A stretch of DNA of 26,288 nucleotides from Halanaerobiales bacterium (GTDB lineage: Bacteria; Bacillota_F; Halanaerobiia; DY22613), in NCBI GenBank assembly GCA_023128035.1, contig JAGMES010000055.1:1-26288 (forward strand). The letters are read 5' to 3'. The notes below the pieces were generated by a model. That model was not told the origin of the DNA, searched no databases, and was given only the letters and a program-made list of their open reading frames with translations. Position numbers and translations under genes: made by a program. Of this stretch, positions 1 through 7,680 are shown in pieces (position 1 is the first letter of the stretch; each line of letters starts with the position of its first letter).

Positions 1-40
1 TAATATTTTACTCGTTAGAGCTGTATCTAAATCTTACCTC

Positions 41-69
41 TTGACAAATAAGAAAACTTCGAATATAAT
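41..69 (+). promoter_or_regulatory. Perfect sigma-A promoter of helD
   Basis: TTGACA at 41-46 and TATAAT at 64-69 are separated by exactly 17 bp, a full match to the housekeeping sigma consensus. Transcription would begin near 76, leaving a leader of about 80 nt before the helD start at 159. The leader contains a terminator-like hairpin, so this strong promoter is probably throttled after initiation. Confidence 0.8.
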
Positions 70-87
70 TATTTATTGCTTGGAATA

Positions 88-165
88 ATGCAGACTATCT
101 GGTTCAAGAATTTTACTTCTGACCAGATATTTTTTTCTATCAACAAAGGAGGAAAACTATGTTAA
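88..165 (+). CDS. Possible 25-aa leader peptide overlapping helD start
   Basis: An ATG at 88 opens a 25-codon frame (begins MQTIWFKNF) that runs through the whole leader hairpin. It stops with TAA at 163-165, overlapping the helD start codon at 159. Only a weak GGA lies just upstream, so translation is uncertain. If it is translated, ribosomes would cover the hairpin and could promote read-through into helD. This is inference from layout only; the frame may be open by chance. Confidence 0.25.
   Translation: MQTIWFKNFTSDQIFFSINKGGKLC
96..136 (+). terminator. Leader terminator/attenuator upstream of helD
   Basis: TATCTGGT (96-103) pairs with ACCAGATA (122-129), and the stem can be extended inward by imperfect pairing of AGAA with TTCT. 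Seven T residues follow directly (130-136). This is a canonical intrinsic terminator. It sits between the helD promoter and the helD ribosome site (AAAGGAGG, 145-152), so it can only act as an attenuator of helD or as the end of a short leader RNA. No anti-terminator partner was identified. Confidence 0.7.
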
Positions 166-2519
166 AAGACCATCCTGATTATCCAATTGAATTAACTAGA
201 TTAGAGGAAACCCTTGAAGAAGTAAAAGAGGCTTATGATTTATATGCTATACGCCAACAACAACTAAAAGAGAAAGTAAATTACCTTCTAAGAAATTTTA
301 AGCACAATCCAGATGAAGGAAGCCAAACTTATATTGACTTAATGACTGGCACTTCAACGATTAAACACTATGATGAAAAGATTCGAGGATTTAAAAATGC
401 CAACGAAAAGCCCTATTTTGCCAGGGTAGATTTTACTCCAAATAGTACCGATAAAGTAGAAAAATCCTATATCGGTAAAACTGGTCTCACCCGTGAATCT
501 GACAATTATCCGTTAATCATCGACTGGCGTGCTCCCATAGCAAACTTATACTATGAAGGAAGATTGGGAGATGCTTCCTACTTAGTACTAGGTGACCGGG
601 TTCACGAAGAAACAATGATTAAAGGAGAGCTTTTGCTCAAACGCCAGTTTACGATTGAAAAGAGTGAATTAGAGGAAATTTTTGATATCGATATTACAAC
701 AACAGATCCATTACTTCAAAAAGCTCTTGGAGCAAATGCAGATAATCGATTAAAAGATATCGCATCTACGATCCAGTCAGAACAAAATAGAATCATCCGT
801 GCTGAAATGGAAAATCCATTGATTGTTCAAGGAGTAGCTGGGAGTGGTAAAACTACCATCGCTCTCCATCGAATAGCTTATCTAATCTACACTTATGAAA
901 AGTCATTTGATCCTGATTCTTTTATGATAGTTGCTCCGAATAACCTTTTTCTAAACTACATTTCAGAAGTCTTACCAGAATTAGGTGTTGAACGGGTAAG
1001 ACAAACTACTTATATTGAGTTAATGTTAGAGCAATTAGGTAAAAAGGTTAAAGTTATTAATCCAAATTTGAAGTTAACCTCCTTTATTAACTCTAAATCC
1101 TGCCTTGATAAAGATGAGCATAAAATACTACGAGATACTTCAAAATTCAAAGGGTCTTTAACTTTCAAAAAAGTCATAGATAAGTACCTTAATGATATAG
1201 AAGAAAACTTTACACCACGGGAAGATTTATCTCTAGACAATCATGTTATTATGCGAGCAAGTACGATTAGACGAATCTTTTTAACCGAATATAAACACTA
1301 CCCAATTTACAAACGTCTTGCCAAACTGAAAACAAAATTAAAAAAACTAGTCAAAAATAGTGTTCAAGATATGATCGAAAAAGAAAACCGAAAAGCCGAT
1401 ACAGCAGTTAATCTTTACTATACAGCCGCTGCCGAATCAGAAAGTGATCGACAAAAAATAATCAAAATGTTAGAAAAAAGAGATGAAACTATCCGCAGAT
1501 GGGAAAAAATTTCCAATAAATTAGTTGACACTTATCTAAGTCAGGTACCCCAAATGGATCTGATAGAATATTACAGAAATATAATCACAGACCCTATAAA
1601 TTTAGAAATTTACACTGGTGGATTTATTCCAGAAAAACTTTTGGCCTTTATTGCAAAACATTCTGCTGAAATTTTAGATAATGGTGAGATTGAATTTGAA
1701 GATTTAGCTCCATTAGTATATCTTAGAATCCGCTTATTTGGGTTTCAAGGCAAACGCCAACGATTAAGTCATGTAGTCATTGATGAAGCACAAGATTTTA
1801 GTCTCTTTCAGTTTTATATCCTAAAAATATTAAGCTCAACCAACTCATTTACGATTTTAGGGGATCTTTCTCAGGGAATTCACTCCTATCGTGCTATCAA
1901 AAACTGGGATGAAGTAATCAAATGGGTTTTCCCTAAAAGCTCTACAAACTATAAAACATTAGAACAGAGTTATCGAACAACAATAGAGATTATGAATCTC
2001 GCCAATGAAGTAATTAAACACTATCAGAATGAAAAAACTATCTTTGCTAAACCAATTATCCGTCATGGCGAATTACCTTTTATACTCCCAAATCTCTCCC
2101 CTAACGAAATTGTAAACTATATATTAAAAGAAATCGAATTAAAAGGAAAAGAATTCGAATCCATCGCTATTATTTGTAAAACTATGGATGAATGTAAAAA
2201 ACTTCATAAACTTTTTCCTAAAAATATTAAGCCTAAACTTGTCACCGATGATATAGCAGAATATCAAAGCGGTATAATAATTCTGCCTTCTTATCTTGCT
2301 AAAGGTCTTGAATTTGACGTCGTCTTTATCATTACGTTAGAAGAAGAATATCATAATGAAGAACTTGACATCAAACTATTATATATAGCTATGACCCGTG
2401 CTCTGCATCGTCTATATTTCTGCACGACACAAAATATATCACCTTTATTAGAAGATGCCAATCTAAATTTATATCAACTTATCTCACCAGAATTAGTGAA
2501 AGTCGAAATAATAACGTAG
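159..2519 (+). CDS. helD: HelD-type RNA polymerase-recycling ATPase (UvrD/Rep-like helicase superfamily)
   Basis: A 786-aa SF1 helicase-like protein. HelD proteins of Firmicutes bind RNA polymerase, insert arms into its channels and release stalled or inactive polymerase using ATP; some relatives protect against rifamycins. Visible features are a charged N-terminal helical region (about residues 10-50), Walker A GVAGSGKTT at 225-233, Walker B VVIDEAQD at 539-546, and a C-terminal helicase part with SYLAKGLEFD and YIAMTRALHRLYF. The length is typical of class I HelD. The start is fixed by AAAGGAGG ending 6 nt before the ATG. The leader carries a consensus promoter and a terminator hairpin, suggesting conditional expression. 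The gene faces a convergent peptidase gene, with a palindromic repeat and a terminator between them. Confidence 0.88.
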   Translation: MLKDHPDYPIELTRLEETLEEVKEAYDLYAIRQQQLKEKVNYLLRNFKHNPDEGSQTYIDLMTGTSTIKHYDEKIRGFKNANEKPYFARVDFTPNSTDKVEKSYIGKTGLTRESDNYPLIIDWRAPIANLYYEGRLGDASYLVLGDRVHEETMIKGELLLKRQFTIEKSELEEIFDIDITTTDPLLQKALGANADNRLKDIASTIQSEQNRIIRAEMENPLIVQGVAGSGKTTIALHRIAYLIYTYEKSFDPDSFMIVAPNNLFLNYISEVLPELGVERVRQTTYIELMLEQLGKKVKVINPNLKLTSFINSKSCLDKDEHKILRDTSKFKGSLTFKKVIDKYLNDIEENFTPREDLSLDNHVIMRASTIRRIFLTEYKHYPIYKRLAKLKTKLKKLVKNSVQDMIEKENRKADTAVNLYYTAAAESESDRQKIIKMLEKRDETIRRWEKISNKLVDTYLSQVPQMDLIEYYRNIITDPINLEIYTGGFIPEKLLAFIAKHSAEILDNGEIEFEDLAPLVYLRIRLFGFQGKRQRLSHVVIDEAQDFSLFQFYILKILSSTNSFTILGDLSQGIHSYRAIKNWDEVIKWVFPKSSTNYKTLEQSYRTTIEIMNLANEVIKHYQNEKTIFAKPIIRHGELPFILPNLSPNEIVNYILKEIELKGKEFESIAIICKTMDECKKLHKLFPKNIKPKLVTDDIAEYQSGIIILPSYLAKGLEFDVVFIITLEEEYHNEELDIKLLYIAMTRALHRLYFCTTQNISPLLEDANLNLYQLISPELVKVEIIT

Positions 2520-2535
2520 TTATTATTTCTTAAGT

Positions 2536-2625
2536 TTAACGACTTCAGAAGGAGTTTTGAAATTATTCTAATCTTCTACCCACACCTATAAGAAGAGGAA
2601 CTTCGCCTTCTGAAATGTCGTTAAA
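2536..2625 (+). repeat. Palindromic intergenic element, copy A
   Basis: The ends form a long inverted repeat. TTTAACGAC (2536-2544) pairs with GTCGTTAAA (2617-2625), and TTCAGAAGG (2545-2553) pairs with CCTTCTGAA (2606-2614), with a 2-nt bulge (AT) on the right arm. Inside is a second small hairpin, TCTTCT/AGAAGA (2573-2578/2591-2596). The right half resembles copies B and C (ACCC.CACCTA, then GG, then TTCTGAAATGTCGTTA). It lies between convergent genes and has no coding capacity. It could be a MITE-like or REP-like dispersed element. Confidence 0.65.
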
Positions 2626-2632
2626 TAAAAAA

Positions 2633-2676
2633 TAGACCGTCTAAAGCCTTAAATTCAGGATTTATAGACGGTCTTT
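2633..2676. terminator. Bidirectional terminator between helD and S9 peptidase gene
   Basis: AGACCGTCTA (2634-2643) pairs with TAGACGGTCT (2665-2674). The plus side ends in TTT, and the minus side runs into a T-rich tract (the A-run at 2624-2632). It serves two convergent genes. Confidence 0.75.
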
Positions 2677-2709
2677 AATGATTCTTTCTAGTTTTTACAA
2701 GAAGAGTAT

Positions 2710-4710
2710 TTATAAATATTGATCAAACCATCCAGCGATCTGTTTTAATCGTTCAACTCTTAATTCTGGTTTTCCGTTTCGGGACAGATTGTGATTTGAC
2801 CCTGGAAAGATAGATAAACGAACAGTTTTTCGTAAAAATTTCAAATGAATGAAAAGTTGCTCTGCCTGTTCTACTGGACAACGATAATCATGTTCGCCAT
2901 GAATTATCAGTAGAGGAGTATCTATCATTTCAACGTAAGTGATAGGAGAAATACATGTAAGCTCTTTTTGGTCTTTTACAAAATTTAAATTGTGCTCATT
3001 CTCTGCAAAAAAGTATCCGATATCACTTACCCCTGTGAAACTATTCCAATTAGATATACTCCGTTGGGTCACAGCCGCTTTAAATCTGTTAGTGTGACCA
3101 ATGATCCAATTAGTCATAAAACCACCATAGCTCCCCCCTATAACCCCTACACGAGCTTTATCAACCCAATCCCATTTTTCAACATAATCAACAAAAGCCA
3201 TTAAGTCCTCATAATCTTTTCCACCATAGTCACCAATAACACCGTTGGCAAATTTTTGTCCATAACCTTGACTTCCACGTGGATTACAATATATTACACC
3301 ATATCCGTGAGCAGCCAACAGTTGAAACTCATGGAAGAAAGAATTAGAGTACATAGCATGAGGTCCTCCGTGGATTTCAAGAACCGTAGGATAAACTTTT
3401 CCTTCTTCAAAATCAACAGGTTTTATATACCAACCCAGAATCTCCCAATCATCTGCCCCAGTAAAAGTAACTTCCTCAGGTTGAGCAAGTACTAATTCTT
3501 CAAGAAGTTCCTTATTGATTTGAGTCAACTGCTTCTCAGTTTTAGTTATTAGATCAAAAATAGCCAAATCTCCTGGTATTAGAGAATCAGTATAAGCAAA
3601 AGCAATTTTTATCCGGTCCACATCCATACTAAATCCAAAAATTTGCCTTTCTCCACCGACTACTTTCTCAATAGAACCATCCAGACCAATAGAATAGATT
3701 GCAGAATTACCGTAAGCAGAAACTACTGAGTAAACGAACTGTCCATCAAAAGACCATTGAGGGCCAGGAATAGTGCCTCCTGCTCTTAGATCACTCATGC
3801 AATAATCTCCAATAGTGAGTTCCTGATCTACTGCTAATCTTTTTAAAGTACCATCTGTCAGATCACTAATCCAGATTTGATTTAATGTTGCAAATTTATG
3901 CTCATGTCTGTTACCATAAAAAGCAATCTTGCTGCCATCTGGCGACCATGTAAGCGAACCTCCCATAAATCCCTCTGATATAATATTCTCTATTTTTTTG
4001 GTTGAAAGATCTAAAATCTGAATTTGAATCTCTCCAGGTTTATAGTCAGGATCATCAATCTCACTAACTAAAGCAAGTTTTTTTCCATCTGGAGACCAAG
4101 TCGCACTAAAATAATTACGTTCTTCTGTTGTAACCTGTACGGGATCTCCACCATCTAAACCAACTATCCATACATGAGATTTTTTTTCTGTTAAAAAGCC
4201 CCTACCATCTGCTTTATAAGAAAGATTATCGATCACCTTTACTTTCCTTGCAGATTCTTTTCTCTCTTTCTCTTTTTCTGCATCTGTCTTTTCCCTTAAA
4301 AGAGTCTCCATTTCATCAGTCTGAGCTACTTCAGAAAATAAAGCAATCCTCTTACCGTCAGGAGCCCAATCAAATTTTATAACTCCATTGTGTAATTGAG
4401 TCAACTGTTTTGCTTCACCGCCATGACGATTAATTAACCAGATTTGACGTTCTCCACTTCGATTAGAAATGAATGCTAGTTGATTTCCTAACGGAGCCCA
4501 ACGAGTCATTGAATCCACCTTTGTCGTATTAGTTAACTGAACTTGTTTACCTTCCTCATTTACTAAAAAGATCTGTGACTGATAATCTTTCTCTTCATTT
4601 ACTGTTGTTAAAGTAAAAGCCACTTCATTTCCCGCTGGTGAAATTTGCGGATCAGAGACAAATTTCATCAAATATAAATCCTCAGCATTTATCTTGCGTT
4701 TTTTATTCAT
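2710..4710 (-). CDS. S9-family serine peptidase (prolyl oligopeptidase/acylaminoacyl-peptidase type)
   Basis: A protein of about 666 aa with an N-terminal beta-propeller of PD40/TolB-like repeats (several copies of W-[SA]-P-D-G-K-[KR] near residues 80-280) and a C-terminal alpha/beta-hydrolase domain. The catalytic triad is visible: Ser527 in GGSYGG, Asp608 in HGEHDYRCP and His640 in GSNHNLS. The family cleaves short peptides or N-acylated amino acids in the cytoplasm. There is no signal peptide, which agrees with that location. I place the start at the ATG at 4710: the GGAGG at 4719-4723 is 8 nt upstream of it, and an ATG 5 codons further up would put this ribosome site inside the gene. It is a single gene, convergent with helD and divergent from the MATE gene. 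The exact substrate cannot be told from sequence. Confidence 0.88.
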   Translation of the reverse strand: MNKKRKINAEDLYLMKFVSDPQISPAGNEVAFTLTTVNEEKDYQSQIFLVNEEGKQVQLTNTTKVDSMTRWAPLGNQLAFISNRSGERQIWLINRHGGEAKQLTQLHNGVIKFDWAPDGKRIALFSEVAQTDEMETLLREKTDAEKEKERKESARKVKVIDNLSYKADGRGFLTEKKSHVWIVGLDGGDPVQVTTEERNYFSATWSPDGKKLALVSEIDDPDYKPGEIQIQILDLSTKKIENIISEGFMGGSLTWSPDGSKIAFYGNRHEHKFATLNQIWISDLTDGTLKRLAVDQELTIGDYCMSDLRAGGTIPGPQWSFDGQFVYSVVSAYGNSAIYSIGLDGSIEKVVGGERQIFGFSMDVDRIKIAFAYTDSLIPGDLAIFDLITKTEKQLTQINKELLEELVLAQPEEVTFTGADDWEILGWYIKPVDFEEGKVYPTVLEIHGGPHAMYSNSFFHEFQLLAAHGYGVIYCNPRGSQGYGQKFANGVIGDYGGKDYEDLMAFVDYVEKWDWVDKARVGVIGGSYGGFMTNWIIGHTNRFKAAVTQRSISNWNSFTGVSDIGYFFAENEHNLNFVKDQKELTCISPITYVEMIDTPLLIIHGEHDYRCPVEQAEQLFIHLKFLRKTVRLSIFPGSNHNLSRNGKPELRVERLKQIAGWFDQYL

Positions 4711-4906
4711 ATTTTCCGCCTCCATAGAAATATTCTCTAGTATTTAATTCGTGTTATAGAAATAAAAATCCTTGTCCTTTTTTCAAAAAAATAATTCAGA
4801 ATTATAAATCTTTTAGCTTCCTCAAAAATAATTTATAAATAAAGAAGGATATTTATTTCGGAATGTGAAATCAGTAGAGAGGAATTTAGAAAGAAGGTGA
4901 TCGTGA

Positions 4907-6298
4907 ATGAATCAATCAACAGAAAATGTTATTGAAGAACAAGTAATCTCTCATAGTCAGATCAGGCGAAATATTCTCAAACTTGCCTGGCCAATTATTG
5001 TGGAGATGGGTTTGATAACTCTTGTTGAGATTGCAGATATGATAATGGTTGGAAAATTGGGAGTAAATTCTTTAAACGCTATCGGATTAACCATACAACC
5101 TTTAATGTTATGGTTGATTATTTTTAATGGTCTTAGTGTAGGTACTACTGCTCTAGTTGCGCGTTTTATTGGTGAACGAAATGGTAAATTAGCAAATAGA
5201 ACCTTTCAACAATCACTTTTGGGTGGAATCTTTTTAGCTTTCATATTAAGCATCCTGCTTTATTTTGTAGCGCCAACAATCCTCTTTTTAATGAATGCAA
5301 AGACAGAAAAAATTGTCCAGTTAGGAACTGGATATATACGCTGGCTCATACCAGGGCTTTTTTTTCAATGTCAGTTTATAATAATCTCCTCCGCGTTACG
5401 TGGAGCAGGTGATACAAAAACGCCTATGTTTGCAAATGTGCTAATAAATATTTTAAATGTTACTGGAAATTATCTCTTTATCTATGGAATCGGAATCTTT
5501 CCACAACTAGGAGTTTATGGAGCAGCCTTAGCATCCACTATTGCTAGAATAACTGGTTTTACAGTTCTCATGATTCTTCTTCAAAAAAACCGTTCAATTT
5601 TAAAAATCGAGTGGAGTAAATTATTAAAAGTTGATTGGCCAATCCTAAAAAGAATAATACGGATTGGCGCACCTGCAGCTGGCGAGCAGGCAGCTTTAAG
5701 AATCGGTCAAACTCTCTTTGCAAGGGTAGTCAGTTCTCTAGGTACTGTCGCTTTTGCTGCTCATACTTCTTCGATCAATGCAGAATCCATCTCCTATTTG
5801 CCAGGGTGGGGATTTTCAGTAGCAGCAACTACTATAGTCGGACAAAAATTAGGAGAAGGTAAGCCTAAAGAAGCTGAAACCAGTGGAATTGTCTCTATGA
5901 AGTTTGGAATCGCGATCATGGCTTTCATGGGTATTATATTTTTGATCTTTCCAGAATATTTAATGCGTCTTTATACAGATATGTCAGATCCAAACGCTCA
6001 AGAATTCATTCGTTTGGGAGCTAGGAATCTTAGAATTGTTGCTATTGCACAGATTCCAATGGCAACACAATTTGTTCTTGCTGGAGCTCTAAGAGGTGCA
6101 GGATATACAAAACCTGTTCTTTATAGTACCGTTGCTGGTGTATGGATTGGACGTTTACTCTTTTCATATATTTTCATCTTCCATTTAGGTTGGGGATTAA
6201 TTGGAGCCTGGATAGCGATGAATATTGATTGGTTTGTGAGAAGTAGTTATGTCATTTTCCTTTGGAAGAAAGGTGAATGGAAAAATGTTAAAGTATGA
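4907..6298 (+). CDS. MATE-family multidrug/cation efflux transporter
   Basis: A 463-aa polytopic membrane protein with about 12 hydrophobic segments arranged as two homologous halves, as usual for MATE. Each half carries the family's typical ALRGAGDTKTP-like motif (SSALRGAGDTKTPM in the first half, GALRGAGYTKPV in the second). NorM/DinF-type MATE proteins export drugs or metabolites in exchange for Na+ or H+. The start ATG follows AAGAAGGTGATC by a short distance. It precedes the ferritin gene by 83 nt, with a weak hairpin between, so the two may be partly co-transcribed. The substrate is unknown. Confidence 0.9.
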   Translation: MNQSTENVIEEQVISHSQIRRNILKLAWPIIVEMGLITLVEIADMIMVGKLGVNSLNAIGLTIQPLMLWLIIFNGLSVGTTALVARFIGERNGKLANRTFQQSLLGGIFLAFILSILLYFVAPTILFLMNAKTEKIVQLGTGYIRWLIPGLFFQCQFIIISSALRGAGDTKTPMFANVLINILNVTGNYLFIYGIGIFPQLGVYGAALASTIARITGFTVLMILLQKNRSILKIEWSKLLKVDWPILKRIIRIGAPAAGEQAALRIGQTLFARVVSSLGTVAFAAHTSSINAESISYLPGWGFSVAATTIVGQKLGEGKPKEAETSGIVSMKFGIAIMAFMGIIFLIFPEYLMRLYTDMSDPNAQEFIRLGARNLRIVAIAQIPMATQFVLAGALRGAGYTKPVLYSTVAGVWIGRLLFSYIFIFHLGWGLIGAWIAMNIDWFVRSSYVIFLWKKGEWKNVKV

Positions 6299-6306
6299 TA
6301 TTTAAA

Positions 6307-6342
6307 ACTATCTTTTTCTATAATAAATTTTTCTAAGATAGT
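6307..6342 (+). other. Small inverted repeat upstream of ferritin gene
   Basis: ACTATCTT (6307-6314) and AAGATAGT (6335-6342) form an 8-bp stem with a 20-nt AT-rich loop. There is no T-run after it, so it is a poor terminator. It may be a weak transcript boundary or an operator-like site for the ferritin gene. The role is unknown. Confidence 0.35.
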
Positions 6343-6381
6343 GAAAACTAGTTTCAGAAGCTTAAACAAAGAAGGAAACTT

Positions 6382-6900
6382 ATGTTAAAAGAAAACATCC
6401 AAGATGCTTTAAATAAGCAGATCAATGCTGAATTTTACTCTTCTTACTTATACCTCTCCATGTCAACATATTTTGAATCAACTAATTTGAGTGGATTTGC
6501 GAATTGGATGAGGATACAAGCTCAAGAAGAATTAACTCATGCAATTAAGATTTATGATTTTGTAAATGAACCTGGTGGAAAAGTAACCCTCACAGCTATT
6601 GAGACTCCCCAAACCGATTGGGCTACTTCACTGGCTGCTTTTGAAGATGCTTATCAACATGAACAAAAAATTACTGGATGGATCAATGATCTAGTCGATC
6701 TAGCAGTAAATGAAAGAGATCATGCTACAAATAATTTTCTAAAGTGGTTTGTCGATGAACAAGTCGAAGAAGAAGCGTCAGCTGAAGGGGTACTTCAAAA
6801 ACTTAAGCTTATTGGTGATTCTGGTAGTGGATTATTTATGATGGATCACGAACTAGGCCAGCGCGTCTTCACTCCTGATTCAAGCCAGAGCAATGGATGA
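6382..6900 (+). CDS. ftnA: Ferritin (non-heme, FtnA type)
   Basis: A 172-aa four-helix-bundle ferritin that oxidises Fe(II) and stores it as a ferric mineral in a 24-mer shell in the cytoplasm. The ferroxidase ligands fall at the numbering known for E. coli FtnA: Glu17, Glu50, His53, Glu94 and Gln127, with Glu130 available for the third iron site. All key residues are present, so it should be active. There is no C-terminal heme-ligand Met pattern of bacterioferritin. The ATG is preceded by GAAGGAAA. A strong bidirectional terminator follows 20 nt after the stop. No clear Fur or PerR box was recognised upstream. Confidence 0.93.
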   Translation: MLKENIQDALNKQINAEFYSSYLYLSMSTYFESTNLSGFANWMRIQAQEELTHAIKIYDFVNEPGGKVTLTAIETPQTDWATSLAAFEDAYQHEQKITGWINDLVDLAVNERDHATNNFLKWFVDEQVEEEASAEGVLQKLKLIGDSGSGLFMMDHELGQRVFTPDSSQSNG

Positions 6901-6919
6901 AATTAGTTAAATTTATTTT

Positions 6920-6960
6920 ACAGCAAAAATCCCAGATCAATAGATCTGGGATTTTGCTGT
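6920..6960. terminator. Bidirectional terminator shared by ferritin and the small-ORF operon
   Basis: A near-perfect long hairpin: ATCCCAGATC pairs with GATCTGGGAT around a 4-nt loop, extended by ACAGCAAA/TTTGCTGT. Read on the minus strand, five T residues directly follow the stem; on the plus strand, four. It ends the ferritin transcript and, from the other side, the transcript carrying the small ORFs at 6990-7333. Confidence 0.85.
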
Positions 6961-6989
6961 AATACAAGTTTTGGGGGGTATAAAATTTT

Positions 6990-7067
6990 TTATTTCTTAT
7001 TGATTCTTTTCATAATCCTTACTTGTTCTCTTATGTACTCTTTATTTAAACTATGCAGTTCAAACAT
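6990..7067 (-). CDS. Small protein, 25 aa (third ORF of a tiny-ORF operon)
   Basis: The ATG at 7067 is preceded by GAAGGAG (7077-7083) with 9-nt spacing and ends with TAA at 6990. The peptide begins MFELHSLNKEYIREQ and ends in a basic tail (KRINKK). By count it has 7 Lys/Arg against 3 Asp/Glu. It resembles the 23-aa ORF upstream in the pattern E-Y-x-R-x-Q-x-[KR]-I-x-K, and the matching DNA is also similar (GAGTACAWAAG). There is no membrane segment or signal. A function cannot be assigned. It lies 39 nt after the previous small ORF and just before the shared terminator. Confidence 0.55.
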   Translation of the reverse strand: MFELHSLNKEYIREQVRIMKRINKK

Positions 7068-7106
7068 AGTAAACAGCTCCTTCAACTTTTTTCGGTTAAA
7101 CTAAAC

Positions 7107-7178
7107 TTACCAACGCTGTTGGGACTTTTTAATTTTGTTCTGTCCCCTTTTGTACTCTGTTTGCAGATCTAACATCAT
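7107..7178 (-). CDS. Small protein, 23 aa (second ORF of a tiny-ORF operon)
   Basis: The ATG at 7178 follows an excellent AAAGGAGG (7186-7193) at 7 nt; a second ATG is next to it. The peptide begins MMLDLQTEYKRGQNK and ends KKSQQRW, with TAA at 7107. It has 6 basic and 2 acidic residues. It shares the E-Y-x-R-x-Q-x-[KR]-I-x-K pattern with the next ORF and an M-[ML]-L-D start with the ORF before it. Three ORFs in a row with strong ribosome sites argue against chance. No known family was recognised. Confidence 0.6.
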   Translation of the reverse strand: MMLDLQTEYKRGQNKIKKSQQRW

Positions 7179-7240
7179 AATAACTCCTCCTTTATACTTT
7201 TGATGTAGACCCACTACTCAATTTCAATCTACTTTGGGCA

Positions 7241-7333
7241 TTACCGTTTTGCTTTTCGAGCTCTTCTCATTTCCTCCACTTCACTTTTCTTTTCCTGCAA
7301 AATCACTTTTACTAGTTCATGATCGAGTAACAT
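7241..7333 (-). CDS. Small protein, 30 aa (first ORF of a tiny-ORF operon)
   Basis: The ATG at 7333 is preceded by AGGAGGTGAT, an extended match to the 16S rRNA 3' end, with 10 nt from AGGAGG to the ATG. The peptide begins MLLDHELVKVILQEKK and ends in a charged helix rich in Glu, then Arg/Lys (EEMRRARKAKR); stop at 7241. It is likely a single amphipathic helix with net positive charge. It sits about 125 nt downstream of the inferred start of the perfect promoter at 7465-7493. The function is unknown. It could be an RNA- or protein-binding micropeptide, or the ORFs could be leader peptides of a regulatory RNA. Confidence 0.6.
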   Translation of the reverse strand: MLLDHELVKVILQEKKSEVEEMRRARKAKR

Positions 7334-7434
7334 CTCCCAATCACCTCCTGAAGTGTAGGTTTACTTTTGTATAAATTCTGAATATACTCACCATCTATAT
7401 AATCGCCCTTTAAAATGTTAAATAGGCGTTACAT
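7312..7434 (-). pseudogene. Possible decayed fourth small ORF
   Basis: An ATG at 7434 preceded by AAGGAA is followed at once by TAA (7429-7431). Past that stop the same frame stays open for 38 codons (7428 to the TAG at 7312), beginning RLFNILKGDYIDGEYIQN. The DYI/EYI stretch is reminiscent of the EYI in the 25-aa ORF at 6990. It may be a small gene inactivated at codon 2, or a chance open frame overlapping the 30-aa ORF. Confidence 0.2.
7341..7394 (-). CDS. Doubtful 17-codon ORF in the leader of the small-ORF operon
   Basis: The ATG at 7394, with AAAGGG about 11 nt upstream, reads MVSIFRIYTKVNLHFRR. It ends at a TGA that lies inside the AGGAGGTGA ribosome site of the 30-aa ORF. This arrangement would allow translational coupling, but the ribosome site is weak and the peptide does not resemble the others. 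Confidence 0.2.
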   Translation of the reverse strand: MVSIFRIYTKVNLHFRR

Positions 7435-7464
7435 TTCCTTATATTTCTTTTCTCTTACATCCTC

Positions 7465-7493
7465 ATTATAGTCATTTCTATCTATCCTGTCAA
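7465..7493 (-). promoter_or_regulatory. Perfect sigma-A promoter of the small-ORF operon
   Basis: On the minus strand, TTGACA (7488-7493), 17 bp and TATAAT (7465-7470) match the full consensus. The bases upstream of the -35 are strongly A/T-rich with A- and T-tracts, like an UP element. The predicted transcript runs from about 7458 to the terminator at 6920-6960, about 540 nt. No ORF longer than about 40 codons lies in it. Confidence 0.82.
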
Positions 7494-7629
7494 CCCCATT
7501 TTTTAAAAAACTTTAAGATATTTAATTTACGAATTAATATGATTAATTTTAATCTTCCAAAATTTCTGAAAAATCAATTTATGTTCTTAAATATTCTGAT
7601 AATTACTACATCTTTCGCGCCTATGTATC

Positions 7630-7674
7630 AAAAAAACCTCACTTCCCACAAAATAATACATGGTCAGTAAGGTT
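7630..7674 (-). terminator. Terminator of the radical SAM gene at 7770
   Basis: On the minus strand, AACCTTACT (from 7674) pairs with AGTGAGGTT (to 7635). Further inward are a GA/GA internal loop and a CCA/TGG pairing. T residues follow (A-run at 7630-7636 on the plus strand). The repeat copy B lies between the gene's stop codon and this terminator, so it would be in the 3' UTR. Confidence 0.65.
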
Positions 7675-7680
7675 ATGATT

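Noticed and set aside
2992..3495. Plus-strand ORFs inside the S9 peptidase gene
   Set aside because: They lie opposite a clearly coding gene with an intact catalytic triad and lack ribosome sites; they are shadows.
6350..6362. Fourth copy of the palindromic repeat end (TTTCAGAAG)
   Set aside because: Only about 10 bases match and no inverted partner or inner hairpin is nearby.
6299..6381. Fur or PerR operator upstream of ferritin
   Set aside because: AT-rich palindromic bits (AAACTAGTTT and an 8-bp stem) are present but do not match either consensus.
7500..7620. Gene or CRISPR in the AT-rich stretch upstream of the small-ORF promoter
   Set aside because: No regular repeats and no ribosome site with an open frame; it most likely acts as promoter upstream sequence.
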